Of a DNA stretch of 64,000 nucleotides, positions 7,947 through 17,421 are shown one piece after another. Location: positions 143,479 through 207,478 of the forward strand of contig NZ_JAGMUK010000079.1 in assembly GCF_019049245.1 (NCBI RefSeq). The letters run 5' to 3'. The position numbers and the translations under genes were made by a program. The notes below the pieces were generated by a model that was given only the letters and a program-made list of their open reading frames with translations, was not told the DNA's origin and did no database searches. Source of the stretch: Streptomyces sp. AC555_RSS877 (GTDB lineage Bacteria; Actinomycetota; Actinomycetes; Streptomycetales; Streptomycetaceae). Each line of letters starts with the position of its first letter. Positions within the stretch are counted from its first letter, which is position 1.

Positions 7947-9191
7947 TTACGAACCGACCTTGCGCTTGTTCCACACGTCGAAGCCGACGGCCGCCAGAAG
8001 CACCAGGCCCTTGATGACCTGCTGCCAGTCGGTGCCGATGCCGACCAGGTTCATGCCGTTGTTCAGCACGCCCAGGACCACACCGCCGATGATCGCGCCG
8101 AGGACGGTACCGACACCGCCGCTCATCGACGCGCCGCCGATGAAGGAGGCCGCGATGGCCTCCAGCTCGAAGTTGAGGCCGGCCTTGGGCGAGGCCGCGT
8201 TGAAGCGGGCGGCGAAGACCAGACCCGCCAGGGCCGCGAGCATGCCCATGTTGAGGAAGACGAGGAAGGTGACCTTCTTGTCCTTGACGCCCGACAGCTT
8301 GGCGGCCGGCAGGTTGCCGCCGATCGCGTAGATGTGCCGGCCGATGATCGCGTTGCGCATGATGTAGCCGAAGCCGACGACCAGGATGCCGAGGATCAGC
8401 AGCACGATCGGGGCGCCCTTGTAGCTGGCGAGCAGCATCGTGACGGTGAGCACGGCGGCCACCAGCGCGACGAGCTTGAGCGCGAAGAGCTTGGCGGGCG
8501 GCACCTCGAGGGCGAACTCCTGCTGCCGCTTGCGGTCGCGGAGCTCCTGGAGCACCACGAACACGATCACGGCGAGGCCGAGCAGCAGGGTGAGGTTGTG
8601 GTAGTTGGTGTCCGGGCCGACCTCGGGCAGGAAGCTGTTGGCGACCTTCTGCAGACCCTCCGGGAACGGGCCGATCGTCTGGCCCTCCAGGAAGATCTCC
8701 GTGAGCCCGCGGAAGGTCAGCATGCCCGCCAGCGTCACGATGAACGACGGGATGCCGAGATAGGCGATGAGGAACCCTTGCGCGGCACCGGCCGCCGCTC
8801 CGATGGCCAGACACATCACCAGGGCGATGGGCCAGGGGATGTCGTGGTTGACCATCAGCACGGCTCCCACCGCGCCCACGAACGCCGTCAGCGAGCCGAC
8901 CGACAGGTCGATGTGGCCCGCGATGATGACGAGCATCATGCCGATCGCGAGGATCAGGATGTAGCTGTTCTGCAGCACCAGGTTGGAGACGTTGCGCGGC
9001 AGCAGCAGGTCACCGTTGGTCCACACGGCGAACAGCACCACGATCAGACCGAGGGCGAACAACATGCCGTACTGCCGCATGTTGCGGCGCATGCCGTCCA
9101 GCATCAGCTGCAGCAGGCTGTCACCGGTTGCCGCACCGCCCTTGCCGGGCGGCGACGGGGCCGGCGTCTTGGCGGTCACGTCCGTGCTCAT
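7947..9191 (-). CDS. gguB: Multiple-sugar ABC transporter permease (GguB/MmsB type)
   Basis: 414 aa. It belongs to the branched-chain-type permease family (BPD_transp_2) that serves CUT2 sugar importers such as GguB, XylH and RbsC. About ten hydrophobic segments follow an N-terminal cytoplasmic Pro/Gly/Lys stretch, and the conserved loop GHIDLSVGSLTAFVGAV is present. The insertion PFPEGLQKVANSFLPEVG between membrane segments and the charged loop LRDRKRQQEFALEVPPAK are characteristic of the GguB/MmsB branch. Start ATG 9191 overlaps the TGA of the ATPase gene (ATGA), so the two are translationally coupled. The transported sugar is likely galactose, arabinose or xylose by family; it is not proved. 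Confidence 0.88.
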   Translation of the reverse strand: MSTDVTAKTPAPSPPGKGGAATGDSLLQLMLDGMRRNMRQYGMLFALGLIVVLFAVWTNGDLLLPRNVSNLVLQNSYILILAIGMMLVIIAGHIDLSVGSLTAFVGAVGAVLMVNHDIPWPIALVMCLAIGAAAGAAQGFLIAYLGIPSFIVTLAGMLTFRGLTEIFLEGQTIGPFPEGLQKVANSFLPEVGPDTNYHNLTLLLGLAVIVFVVLQELRDRKRQQEFALEVPPAKLFALKLVALVAAVLTVTMLLASYKGAPIVLLILGILVVGFGYIMRNAIIGRHIYAIGGNLPAAKLSGVKDKKVTFLVFLNMGMLAALAGLVFAARFNAASPKAGLNFELEAIAASFIGGASMSGGVGTVLGAIIGGVVLGVLNNGMNLVGIGTDWQQVIKGLVLLAAVGFDVWNKRKVGS

Positions 9192-10738
9192 CGGGTTACC
9201 TCTTTGTCCTTTGTCATCTGGCGCATCAGCGATTCCTGCGAGGCCTCCGCCCGCGAGAACTCACCGGTCAGCCGTCCCGCGGCCATCGTGTAGATGCGGT
9301 CACACATTCCCAGCAGTTCCGGCAGCTCCGAGGAGATGAAGACGACCGCCTTGCCCTGGGCGGCCAGCTGGTCGATGACCGTGTAGATCTCGTACTTGGC
9401 ACCGACGTCGATACCGCGCGTCGGCTCGTCCAGGATCAGCACGTCGGGACCCGCGAAGATCCACTTGCTGAGGACGACCTTCTGCTGGTTGCCGCCGGAC
9501 AGCTTGCCCACCGGCTCGAAGACGGTTGGAGCCTTGATGTTCATGGACTTGCGGAAGCCCTCGGCGACCTGCCGCTCCTCGTGCTCGTCGACCACTCCGC
9601 GCGTGGAGACCTTGCCCAGCGCGCTGAGCGAGATGTTCCGCCCGATGGTGTCGATGAGGTTGAGGCCGTAGTGCTTGCGGTCCTCGGTGACGTACGCGAT
9701 GCCGTGCTTGACCGCCTCGGGGACGGACTTCGTACGGATCTCCGTGCCGTCCTTGAAGACCTTGCCGCCCGCGTACCGGCCGTAGGAGCGCCCGAAGACG
9801 CTCATCGCGAGCTCGGTGCGGCCGGCGCCCATCAGGCCCGCGATACCGACGATCTCGCCCCGCCGTACGGCCAGGGAGACGTCGTCGACGACCTTGCGCT
9901 GCTGGTCGATCGGGTGGTGCACGGTCCAGTTGCGGACCTCCAGGGCGGGCGCCTGGCCCTCCTCCGGCTCGTGCGGGGAGCGCTCCGGGAAGCGGTGCTC
10001 CAGGTCGCGGCCGACCATTCCGCTGATGATCCGGTCCTCGGTCGTCTCCGCCGCCTTCACGTCGAGCGTCTCGATGGTGCGCCCGTCGCGAAGGATCGTC
10101 ACCGAGTCGGCGACCTTGCGGATCTCGTTCAGCTTGTGCGAGATGATGATCGAGGTGATGCCCTGCTTCTTCAACTCCAGGATGAGATCCAGGAGTTTGC
10201 CGCTGTCCTCGTCGTTCAGAGCCGCGGTCGGCTCGTCGAGGATGAGCAGCTTCACCTTCTTCGACAGTGCCTTCGCGATCTCCACGAGCTGCTGCTTGCC
10301 CACGCCGATGTCGGCGACGCGGGTCTCCGGGTGGTCGGAGAGACCGACCCGGCGCAGCAGTTCGCTGGCGTGCTTGAGGGTGTCGTTCCAGTTGATGAAC
10401 CCGCCCGAGGCGTGTTCGTTGCCGAGGAAGATGTTCTCCGCGAGGGAGAGGTAGGGCACCAGGGCCAGCTCCTGGTGAATGATCACGATGCCGTGATGCT
10501 CACTGGCCCGGATGTCCTTGAACTCGCAGACGTCACCCTCGAAGAGGATCTCGCCCTCGTACGTGCCGTGCGGGTGGACGCCGGAGAGGACCTTCATCAA
10601 GGTCGACTTGCCGGCGCCGTTCTCCCCGCAGATGGCGTGGACCTCGCCCTGATGGACGGTCAGTGTGACGTCCGACAGCGCTTTGACGCCGGGAAAGGTC
10701 TTGACGATCGAGCGCATTTCCAGGACGGGTCCCGCCAT
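9188..10738 (-). CDS. gguA: Sugar ABC transporter ATP-binding protein (GguA/MmsA type)
   Basis: 516 aa from ATG 10738, with GGAAGG eight bases upstream; a TTG at 10753 is an alternative without better context. It contains two ABC domains in one chain, as in CUT2 importers. The first has Walker A GENGAGKST, Walker B LLILDEPTAAL and a degenerate signature (VGKQQ). The second has a degenerate Walker A GLMGAGRTE, a good signature SGGNQQK and LILDEPTRGIDVG. This asymmetry is normal for the family. It powers sugar uptake with the permease and lipoprotein encoded on either side. Confidence 0.92.
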   Translation of the reverse strand: MAGPVLEMRSIVKTFPGVKALSDVTLTVHQGEVHAICGENGAGKSTLMKVLSGVHPHGTYEGEILFEGDVCEFKDIRASEHHGIVIIHQELALVPYLSLAENIFLGNEHASGGFINWNDTLKHASELLRRVGLSDHPETRVADIGVGKQQLVEIAKALSKKVKLLILDEPTAALNDEDSGKLLDLILELKKQGITSIIISHKLNEIRKVADSVTILRDGRTIETLDVKAAETTEDRIISGMVGRDLEHRFPERSPHEPEEGQAPALEVRNWTVHHPIDQQRKVVDDVSLAVRRGEIVGIAGLMGAGRTELAMSVFGRSYGRYAGGKVFKDGTEIRTKSVPEAVKHGIAYVTEDRKHYGLNLIDTIGRNISLSALGKVSTRGVVDEHEERQVAEGFRKSMNIKAPTVFEPVGKLSGGNQQKVVLSKWIFAGPDVLILDEPTRGIDVGAKYEIYTVIDQLAAQGKAVVFISSELPELLGMCDRIYTMAAGRLTGEFSRAEASQESLMRQMTKDKEVTR

Positions 10739-10771
10739 GGTCGTGCCTTCCAATCACTAGGGGGGTGGCGG

Positions 10772-11884
10772 TTACTTCAGGTCGCTGGCCTTGATGTAGC
10801 CGGAGTCGACGACGACCGTCTGGTAGTTGGCCTTGTCGACGGCGACCGGCTCCAGCAGGAAGGAGGGGACGACCTTCGAGCCGTTGTCGTACGTCTTGGT
10901 GTCGTTCGTCTCGGGCTTCTTGTCGTTCAGCAGCGCGTCGACCATGTTCGAGGACACCTTGGCGAGCTCGCGGGTGTCCTTGTAGACGGTCATCGACTGC
11001 TGGTCGGCGATGATCGACTTCACCGAGGCGACCTCGGCGTCCTGACCGGTGACGACCGGCAGCGGCTTGCTCTTGGAGCCGTAGTCGTCCGACTTCAGCG
11101 CGGAGAGGATGCCGATGGAGATGCCGTCGTAGGGCGACAGGACCGCGTCGACCCGCTCGCTCTTGTAGGCCGAGGTCAGGATGTCGTCCATGCGCTTCTG
11201 GGCGACGCCGCCGTCCCAGCGCAGGGTGCTGACCTGGGTCAGCTTGGTCTGGCCGGACCGGACGACGAGCTGCTTCTTGTCGATGTAGGGCTGCAGGACG
11301 TTCATCGCGCCCTGGAAGAAGTAGCGGGTGTTGTTGTCGTCGTTCGAGCCGGCGAAGAGCTCGATGTTGAACGGGCCCTTCTTGCTGCCGTCCTTCAGGC
11401 CGAGCTTCTCGACGATGTAGTTGCCCTGGAGCTCGCCGACCTTCTCGTTGTCGAAGGAGGCGTAGTAGTCGACGTTCTCCGTGCCGAGGATCAGGCGGTC
11501 GTAGGAGATCACCGGGATGTCGGCGTCCTTGGCCTGCTGGAGGACGTTGTTCATCGACTTGTTGTCGATGGCCGCGATGATCAGCGCCTTGACGCCCTGC
11601 GTGATCAGGTTCTCGACCTGGGAGACCTGCTGGTCCGGGTCGTCCTCGCCGTAGACCAGCTTGGTCTTGTAGCCCTTGGACTCCAGGTCGGCGACGACGT
11701 TCTTGCCGTCGGCGATCCAGCGCTCGGAGGACTTGGTGGGCATGGCGATACCGATGGTGGCGCCCTTGGAGCTGTCCGAGGCCTCCTCGCTGCCGCCCTC
11801 GCTGCTCTGGCCGCAGGCGGACAGGGTGAGGGCGAGGGAGGCGGCTCCGGCTACGGCGGCCAGTGCGGCTCGACGAGTACGCAT
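10772..11884 (-). CDS. chvE: Sugar-binding lipoprotein of the ABC transporter (ChvE type)
   Basis: 370 aa from ATG 11884, eight bases after AAGGA; two in-frame ATGs just upstream lie inside the Shine-Dalgarno region. The lipoprotein signal ends LALTLSACGQ, so the mature protein is lipid-anchored at Cys outside the membrane. The body is a periplasmic-binding-protein-like class I fold (IGIAMPTKSSERWIADGKN, AAIDNKSMNNVL, DIPVISYDRL, VLSPYDGISIGIL), closest to ChvE/MmsE multiple-monosaccharide binding proteins. It is the first gene of the binding protein-ATPase-permease operon. The 145-bp leader upstream shows no recognisable riboswitch. Confidence 0.9.
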   Translation of the reverse strand: MRTRRAALAAVAGAASLALTLSACGQSSEGGSEEASDSSKGATIGIAMPTKSSERWIADGKNVVADLESKGYKTKLVYGEDDPDQQVSQVENLITQGVKALIIAAIDNKSMNNVLQQAKDADIPVISYDRLILGTENVDYYASFDNEKVGELQGNYIVEKLGLKDGSKKGPFNIELFAGSNDDNNTRYFFQGAMNVLQPYIDKKQLVVRSGQTKLTQVSTLRWDGGVAQKRMDDILTSAYKSERVDAVLSPYDGISIGILSALKSDDYGSKSKPLPVVTGQDAEVASVKSIIADQQSMTVYKDTRELAKVSSNMVDALLNDKKPETNDTKTYDNGSKVVPSFLLEPVAVDKANYQTVVVDSGYIKASDLK

Positions 11885-12029
11885 GATCATCATCCTTGAT
11901 GTGTGGGGCTGGCTCGGTCTGGCGTTGCGGGGCCGCTGCGTGGCACGAGTACGAGGTGAGACCGAGAAGAGGGTGTGTGGGATTGTGTGCGGCTGCGTCG
12001 TCTTTTGTGAAGGGGCGTTGTCCGGAACG

Positions 12030-13001
12030 TTATGAGGGAGTTTCGAACCGACGCAGATCGCCCGGCAGACGTGAACCGAGCGGAGCCATGTCGTCACCCA
12101 CTCCGTGCCGCGCCAGAAGGTCCAGGGCGAGCCGGCCGCGGCGCACTCTCTCCCGCGCGGTGTTCAGGGTCACATCACGCATGTGGTGCCCGTACGGGTA
12201 GAGCCCCGGGGCCTTGGACAGACCGAACTTCAGATACAGCGGCGCGCCGCGCCGGATCAGCTCGGCGACCTCGTACATCCGCACATAGCCGCCGAGATCG
12301 TCGGGGGCCTCGATGTACATGTCCATGGGGGCGGCCGAGATCCGCCGGATCTCGGTGAGGTGGTCCAGCGTCAGGTCGCTGGGCACGTTGATCGAGTCGC
12401 CGCCCAGGTTCTCGTACACGGCGTACGCGGCCGGGTTCACGGGTCCGATCAGCGCGGAGACCTTGAGCGTGGTGTCGGCCGGGATGATCCCGGCGCGGCG
12501 CGCCCGGTGCAGCGTCCACAGCACGCCCTCGTCGGCGACGAGGAGGCACTTGACGCCCAGCTCCGTCGCGCGGACGGCGTCCTCGACGCACCCGGCGACC
12601 GCGTCGTGGCCGCGGGCCCGCAGGCCGCCGCCGCGCGAGTCGGTACGGGTCGAGCCGCCGATGTCCCAGGTGCCGCGCGGGCCGGTGAACAGGCAGAGCT
12701 CGATGTCGCGTTCACCGGTCGCGTCGACCATCTCGGTGATCTCGTCGTCGGTCAGCATCCACACGCCACTGCCCTGGCTGATCCGGTGGATCGGCACGTC
12801 GAGGCGCGAGGCTTCCTTCAGGACGACGGCCAGCGCTTCGGGACCCTCGCACGAGGGGATCTCGGTGCGCCAGCGGCCGCCACCGGGGAAGGTGTGCGGC
12901 GATGCGTCGGCGGGGTCGAGGGCGGGCGCGCCCAGGCCGAGAGCGGTGAGCGCCTGCTCACCGGGCCTGCGGGCTGCCGTGGCGGAAGCGTCGGTCGTCA
13001 C
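12030..13001 (-). CDS. U32-peptidase-like/TIM-barrel protein of unknown substrate
   Basis: 323 aa, cytoplasmic. It resembles proteins often labelled U32 family peptidase in Streptomyces (VVLKEASRLDVPIHRISQGSGVWMLTDDEI, ELCLFTGPRGTWD, IPADTTLKVSALIGPVNPAAYAVYENLGGDSINVP, DMYIEAPDDLGG). The alternating beta/alpha pattern suggests a TIM barrel. No protease catalytic residues can be confirmed, and the context (sugar dehydratase and dehydrogenase upstream, sugar importer downstream) argues for a role in sugar catabolism, for example aldolase-like or decarboxylase chemistry. Function is uncertain; family assignment is moderate. Confidence 0.6.
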   Translation of the reverse strand: MTTDASATAARRPGEQALTALGLGAPALDPADASPHTFPGGGRWRTEIPSCEGPEALAVVLKEASRLDVPIHRISQGSGVWMLTDDEITEMVDATGERDIELCLFTGPRGTWDIGGSTRTDSRGGGLRARGHDAVAGCVEDAVRATELGVKCLLVADEGVLWTLHRARRAGIIPADTTLKVSALIGPVNPAAYAVYENLGGDSINVPSDLTLDHLTEIRRISAAPMDMYIEAPDDLGGYVRMYEVAELIRRGAPLYLKFGLSKAPGLYPYGHHMRDVTLNTARERVRRGRLALDLLARHGVGDDMAPLGSRLPGDLRRFETPS

Positions 13002-13065
13002 AAGCTGTCCTTTGTGTTCGATATGTCGGACGAGGTTCGCGGCTCAAGTCGTGGGGGCAATTGGT

Positions 13066-13110
13066 GTACGCCGGTACGAGGGCCGTCAGGTCGCCTCCGT
13101 ACCGGCGTAC
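13066..13110 (-). terminator. Hairpin between the dehydrogenase and the U32-like gene
   Basis: Perfect 13-bp arms GTACGCCGGTACG (13066-13078) and CGTACCGGCGTAC (13098-13110) with a 19-nt loop, 4 bp beyond the dehydrogenase stop. It probably ends or attenuates the dehydratase-dehydrogenase transcript. Confidence 0.7.
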
Positions 13111-13113
13111 GTC

Positions 13114-14118
13114 TCAGGGGCGGAGCAGCACCTTGCCCACCTTCGGGTCGCCGGACCCCACCAGCTCGATGGCCTCCTGGAACCCGTCGAGCGGCAGCTC
13201 GTGCGTCACCAGCGGCAGCGGATCGAGCAGCCCGGCCCCGAACACCCGCACCGTGTGCGCCCAGGCGTCCGGCGGTGCCCCGAAGACGGTGTGCACCTCC
13301 AGCTGCCGTACGACCAGGTCGGTCGGGTCCAGGCCTTCGGCGCCCGGTGCCGGGATGCCCGTCAGGACCAGCCGCCCGCCCCGCCTGAGCAGGGAGGCGG
13401 CGGTGCCCGCGGCGGACGCGGACCCGGCGGTCTCGATGACGACGTCGAAGTCGTCGGGGAGCTCCTGGTCCTTCGTACGGAAGTCGGTGGCTCCGAACTG
13501 CCGGGACAGCGTCTCGCGGTCGTTCCGCGTGCCGACGACCAGCAGCTCCGCCGGGGAGCCCGCCTTCAGGAACTGAACGGCGAACATGCCGAGGGTGCCG
13601 GTGCCGACGACGGCGACCCGCTCCCCGGGCAGCGCGTTCGCCTTGATCGCGGCGGCCGCGATGCACGCGGCCGGCTCCAGCAGGGCCGCCGCCGTCAGGT
13701 CGGCGTCGTCCGGCAGGACGTGCAGCAACCGGGCGGGCAGGGTGAGGGTGGTGGCCATCGCCCCGGGCTGGGTGAACCCGGTCTCCTCGTACCCCGCCGT
13801 GCACAGCGTGGTCTCGCCCGCGTGGCAGCGGTCGCAGACCTGGCAGTTGCGGAAGCCCTCCCCCACGACCTTGCGGCCGACGAGGGACTCGGGCACGCCC
13901 GCGCCCACCTGCTCGACCGTCCCGGACCACTCGTGGCCGGGCGTCAGCGGGTAGCGGACGTACCCCTCGGGCCGGTTGCCCTGGTACACCTCACGGTCGC
14001 TGCCGCAGATGCCGACGGCGTGGACCCGCACCAGCGCATCGCCGGCGCCGGGCTCGCGGGGCGTGTGCCCGGCGAGCCGGTGCTCGCCCGGTGCCTCGAC
14101 GACGACGGCCGTGCTCAC
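13114..14118 (-). CDS. Zinc-dependent medium-chain dehydrogenase
   Basis: 334 aa. The GTG start at 14118 overlaps the stop of the dehydratase gene (GTGA), so the two are coupled; an upstream ATG would extend the frame 14 codons into that gene. Catalytic zinc ligands are visible in GICGSD (Cys) and GHEWSG (His-Glu), and the structural zinc cluster is NCQVCDRCHAGETTLC with four Cys. The Rossmann motif is VVGTGTLGMF. It resembles sorbitol, threonine and L-galactonate/galactitol-type dehydrogenases. With the neighbouring sugar-acid dehydratase it probably oxidises an imported sugar, polyol or sugar acid. The exact substrate cannot be read from sequence. Confidence 0.85.
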   Translation of the reverse strand: MSTAVVVEAPGEHRLAGHTPREPGAGDALVRVHAVGICGSDREVYQGNRPEGYVRYPLTPGHEWSGTVEQVGAGVPESLVGRKVVGEGFRNCQVCDRCHAGETTLCTAGYEETGFTQPGAMATTLTLPARLLHVLPDDADLTAAALLEPAACIAAAAIKANALPGERVAVVGTGTLGMFAVQFLKAGSPAELLVVGTRNDRETLSRQFGATDFRTKDQELPDDFDVVIETAGSASAAGTAASLLRRGGRLVLTGIPAPGAEGLDPTDLVVRQLEVHTVFGAPPDAWAHTVRVFGAGLLDPLPLVTHELPLDGFQEAIELVGSGDPKVGKVLLRP

Positions 14119-15272
14119 TTGGCGGCCTTCGGCTTGCGCTGCTCCCAGCCCTCGGCCCACAGGTCGAACCGAGCCTGCTGCTGCGGGAACTCGGCGGCGG
14201 CGTCGACGTCCAGCTCGACACCCAGACCGGGAGCGTCGGAGAGGTGGAAGTACCCGTCGATCACCTCGGGCGCGCCCTTGACGACCTTCTTGATCTCCGC
14301 GTCCGCGAAGTCGTTGAAGTGCTCGAGGATCTTGAAGTTCGGGGAGGTGAAGCCGACCTGGAGGGAAGCGGCGGTGAGGACCGGGCCGCCCACGTTGTGC
14401 GGGGCGACCAGCACGTAGTGCGTCTCGGCGGTCGCGGCCAGCTTCCGGGTCTCCCAGATGCCGCCGATATGACCCACGTCCGGCTGGATGATGTCGACGG
14501 CCTGGCTCTCGAAGAGCTCCCGGAACTCGATGCGATCGTGAATCCGCTCACCCGTGGCGACCGGGATGTCCACCTTGGCGGCGACCTTCTCCAGCGCCTT
14601 GAGGTTCTCCGGCGGTACGGGCTCTTCCAGCCACGCGGGCTTGAAGGGCGCGAGGTCCTTCGCCAGCCGGACGGCGGTGGCGGGGGAGAAGCGCCCGTGC
14701 ATCTCCAGCATCAGCTCGGCGTCCGGCCCGATGGCGTCGCGCACGGCCTCGATGAGGGAGACGGCGTACAGGCTCTGCTGGTGGTCGAGCTCGAAGTGCC
14801 CGGTGCCGAAGGGGTCGATCTTGAGCGCCTTGTAGCCGCGCTCCATGACTCCCTTGGCGGCCTTGTGGTAGGCCTCGGGCGTCCGCTCGGTGGTGTACCA
14901 GCCGTTGGCGTACGCCTTGACCTTGTCGGTCACCTTGCCGCCCAGCAGCTGCCACACCGGCACGCCGAGGGCCTTGCCCTTGATGTCCCAGCAGGCCATC
15001 TCGATGACGGCGATGCCGGACATCACGATCTCGCCGGCCCGCCCGTAGTCGCCGTACTTCATCCGCTTGACGAGGTCTTCCGTGGCGAACGGGTCGGAGC
15101 CCAGAATGTGATTGGTCTGGGCCTCCCGCAGATAGCCGATCAGCGCGTCGGTGTGGCCGAGCATGCGGGTCTCTCCGACACCCGTGATGCCCTCGTCGGT
15201 GTGGACCAGGACGTATGTCAGGTTGCGCCACGGCGTCCCGACGACGTGTGTGCTGATTCCGGTGATGCGCAC
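14115..15272 (-). CDS. Mandelate racemase/enolase-superfamily sugar-acid dehydratase
   Basis: 385 aa. N-terminal capping domain about 1-125, then a (beta/alpha)7-beta barrel. Superfamily landmarks are GYKALKIDPF (catalytic Lys region), metal-binding acids in ELMLEMHGRF, WLEEPVPPEN and VATGERIHDR, and DIIQPDVGHIGG with the His/Asp pair. These fit the D-galactonate/gluconate-type dehydratases, which remove water from sugar acids to give 2-keto-3-deoxy acids. It is the first gene of a two-gene coupled unit with the zinc dehydrogenase. Start ATG 15272 is followed upstream by a candidate operator (15332-15358). A true KDG kinase or aldolase gene is not in the window. Confidence 0.85.
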   Translation of the reverse strand: MRITGISTHVVGTPWRNLTYVLVHTDEGITGVGETRMLGHTDALIGYLREAQTNHILGSDPFATEDLVKRMKYGDYGRAGEIVMSGIAVIEMACWDIKGKALGVPVWQLLGGKVTDKVKAYANGWYTTERTPEAYHKAAKGVMERGYKALKIDPFGTGHFELDHQQSLYAVSLIEAVRDAIGPDAELMLEMHGRFSPATAVRLAKDLAPFKPAWLEEPVPPENLKALEKVAAKVDIPVATGERIHDRIEFRELFESQAVDIIQPDVGHIGGIWETRKLAATAETHYVLVAPHNVGGPVLTAASLQVGFTSPNFKILEHFNDFADAEIKKVVKGAPEVIDGYFHLSDAPGLGVELDVDAAAEFPQQQARFDLWAEGWEQRKPKAAK

Positions 15273-15331
15273 GGCAGTAGCCCCTTGCTGCGTTTTGTGT
15301 CTGTCTGCTTCGCCGACTCACTTGGCGTGTG

Positions 15332-15358
15332 TTCGAAATTTCGTCACACGTTCGAAAT
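15332..15358. promoter_or_regulatory. Candidate operator of the sugar-acid operon
   Basis: TTCGAAAT occurs twice as a direct repeat, at 15332-15339 and 15351-15358 (19-bp period). The first copy lies in the 10-bp palindrome CGAAATTTCG (15334-15343). The site is 60-86 bp upstream of the dehydratase ATG, suitable for an IclR- or GntR-type regulator. No regulator gene is adjacent. Confidence 0.45.
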
Positions 15359-15415
15359 GCTGGCGTGACAGTAAGGATGGTGCGAGGGCAGTGTCAATGG
15401 GTCGAGCGGGTAACG

Positions 15416-15463
15416 GTTTCGACATTGCTTTCGACAGGGCTTTCGGGGGCGGTTTCGACGCGA
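15416..15463. repeat. Four 12-bp iterons with TTTCGA core
   Basis: TTTCGAC begins at 15417, 15429 and 15453, with a degenerate TTTCGGG at 15441, an exact 12-bp period. Twelve-bp spacing is close to one helical turn, so a protein could bind cooperatively on one DNA face. The array lies about 160-200 bp upstream of the SCO2400-like start. Confidence 0.5.
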
Positions 15464-15619
15464 TGGGGTGGGAAGGCGCCGCGCTGCCCGGAAGTCGCAG
15501 GTTGGCTGGAAAAGGTGGGTCCTGGCGCGAATTATCTCTCCGGAACGGATGGTTCCCTACACAACTTTCACAGCTGTGACTATGAACGTCAGCTGAGAGG
15601 AACTTAACCTTCCCGCGAC

Positions 15620-16846
<1,227 letters not shown>

Positions 16847-16884
16847 GCGACCGGCGAACACTGCCGGGAGCCTTCAGTCGCCCT

Positions 16885-17328
16885 CTAGGAGCCCTGCCCC
16901 AGCATCTGCTGGAGCAAATCTCGCAAAGCCAGCCGCTGCTCGTCCGACAGCCCGGCCAGCGGCTCGCGCGCGAAGCGCAGCCCCTCCCGCAGTTCCCGGG
17001 CCACCAGGCGCCCCTCCTCCGTCGCGGCGGCCACCTTCACCCGGCGGTCCACGGGATCCGCCCGGCGTTCCACCAGGCCCCGTGACTCCAGCCGGTCGAC
17101 GATCCCGGTGACGTTCGACGGCTCGCACTTCAGTTTCTGGGCCAGCTTCCGCATGGGCAGCGGCTCCAGGGACAGCAGACTCAGCAGTCGGGCCTGCGCC
17201 CCGGTCAGGGCGTGTCCGGCGGCCGCGTCCTCGAAGTCCGCGTAGAAGCGCGCCACGACGTCACCGATGAGTTCGACGACTTCCAGGGTGAGGGCGTCGG
17301 GTCGGCGGGTCTTCTCGGGTGTGGCCAT
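16885..17328 (-). CDS. MarR-family transcriptional regulator
   Basis: 147 aa winged-helix protein with standard MarR layout: helix 1-2 ALTLEVVELIGDVVARFYADFE, helix-turn-helix LPMRKLAQKLKCEPSNVTGIVDRLESRGLV, the wing RRADPVDRRVKVAAATEEG, and C-terminal dimerisation helices. The DxRxxK-type wing motif (DPVDRRVK) is intact. One cysteine (Cys in KLKCEPS) lies in the recognition-helix region and could give redox sensitivity; that is speculation. It is divergent from the oxidoreductase at 17422, with two dyads between them, the classic layout of a MarR repressor controlling itself and its partner. Confidence 0.92.
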   Translation of the reverse strand: MATPEKTRRPDALTLEVVELIGDVVARFYADFEDAAAGHALTGAQARLLSLLSLEPLPMRKLAQKLKCEPSNVTGIVDRLESRGLVERRADPVDRRVKVAAATEEGRLVARELREGLRFAREPLAGLSDEQRLALRDLLQQMLGQGS

Positions 17329-17357
17329 GGGATCCAGGGTACCCGGTTACTTGACAT

Positions 17358-17396
17358 CCTGAAATATTCAGGAGCATGGTTGTTTCAGGTACTGAA
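17358..17396. promoter_or_regulatory. Two MarR operators in the divergent promoter region
   Basis: Palindromes CCTGAAATATTCAGG (17358-17372) and TTCAGGTACTGAA (17384-17396) share CTGAA/TTCAG half-sites, with centres 25 bp apart. A TTGACA (17351-17356) overlaps the left edge and could be the -35 for the plus-strand gene. This fits repression by the adjacent MarR protein. Confidence 0.7.
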
Positions 17397-17421
17397 GTAT
17401 TTTGAGGAAGGCCCGGTTTCC

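Larger units (their letters stand above)
15273..15619. other. 347-bp intergenic region between divergent genes
   Basis: It separates the minus-strand dehydratase operon from the plus-strand SCO2400-like gene. It holds a TTCGAAAT repeat pair near the dehydratase and four 12-bp iterons nearer the middle (both listed separately). No small ORF is convincing. Local GC is lower than the flanking genes. Confidence 0.6.
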
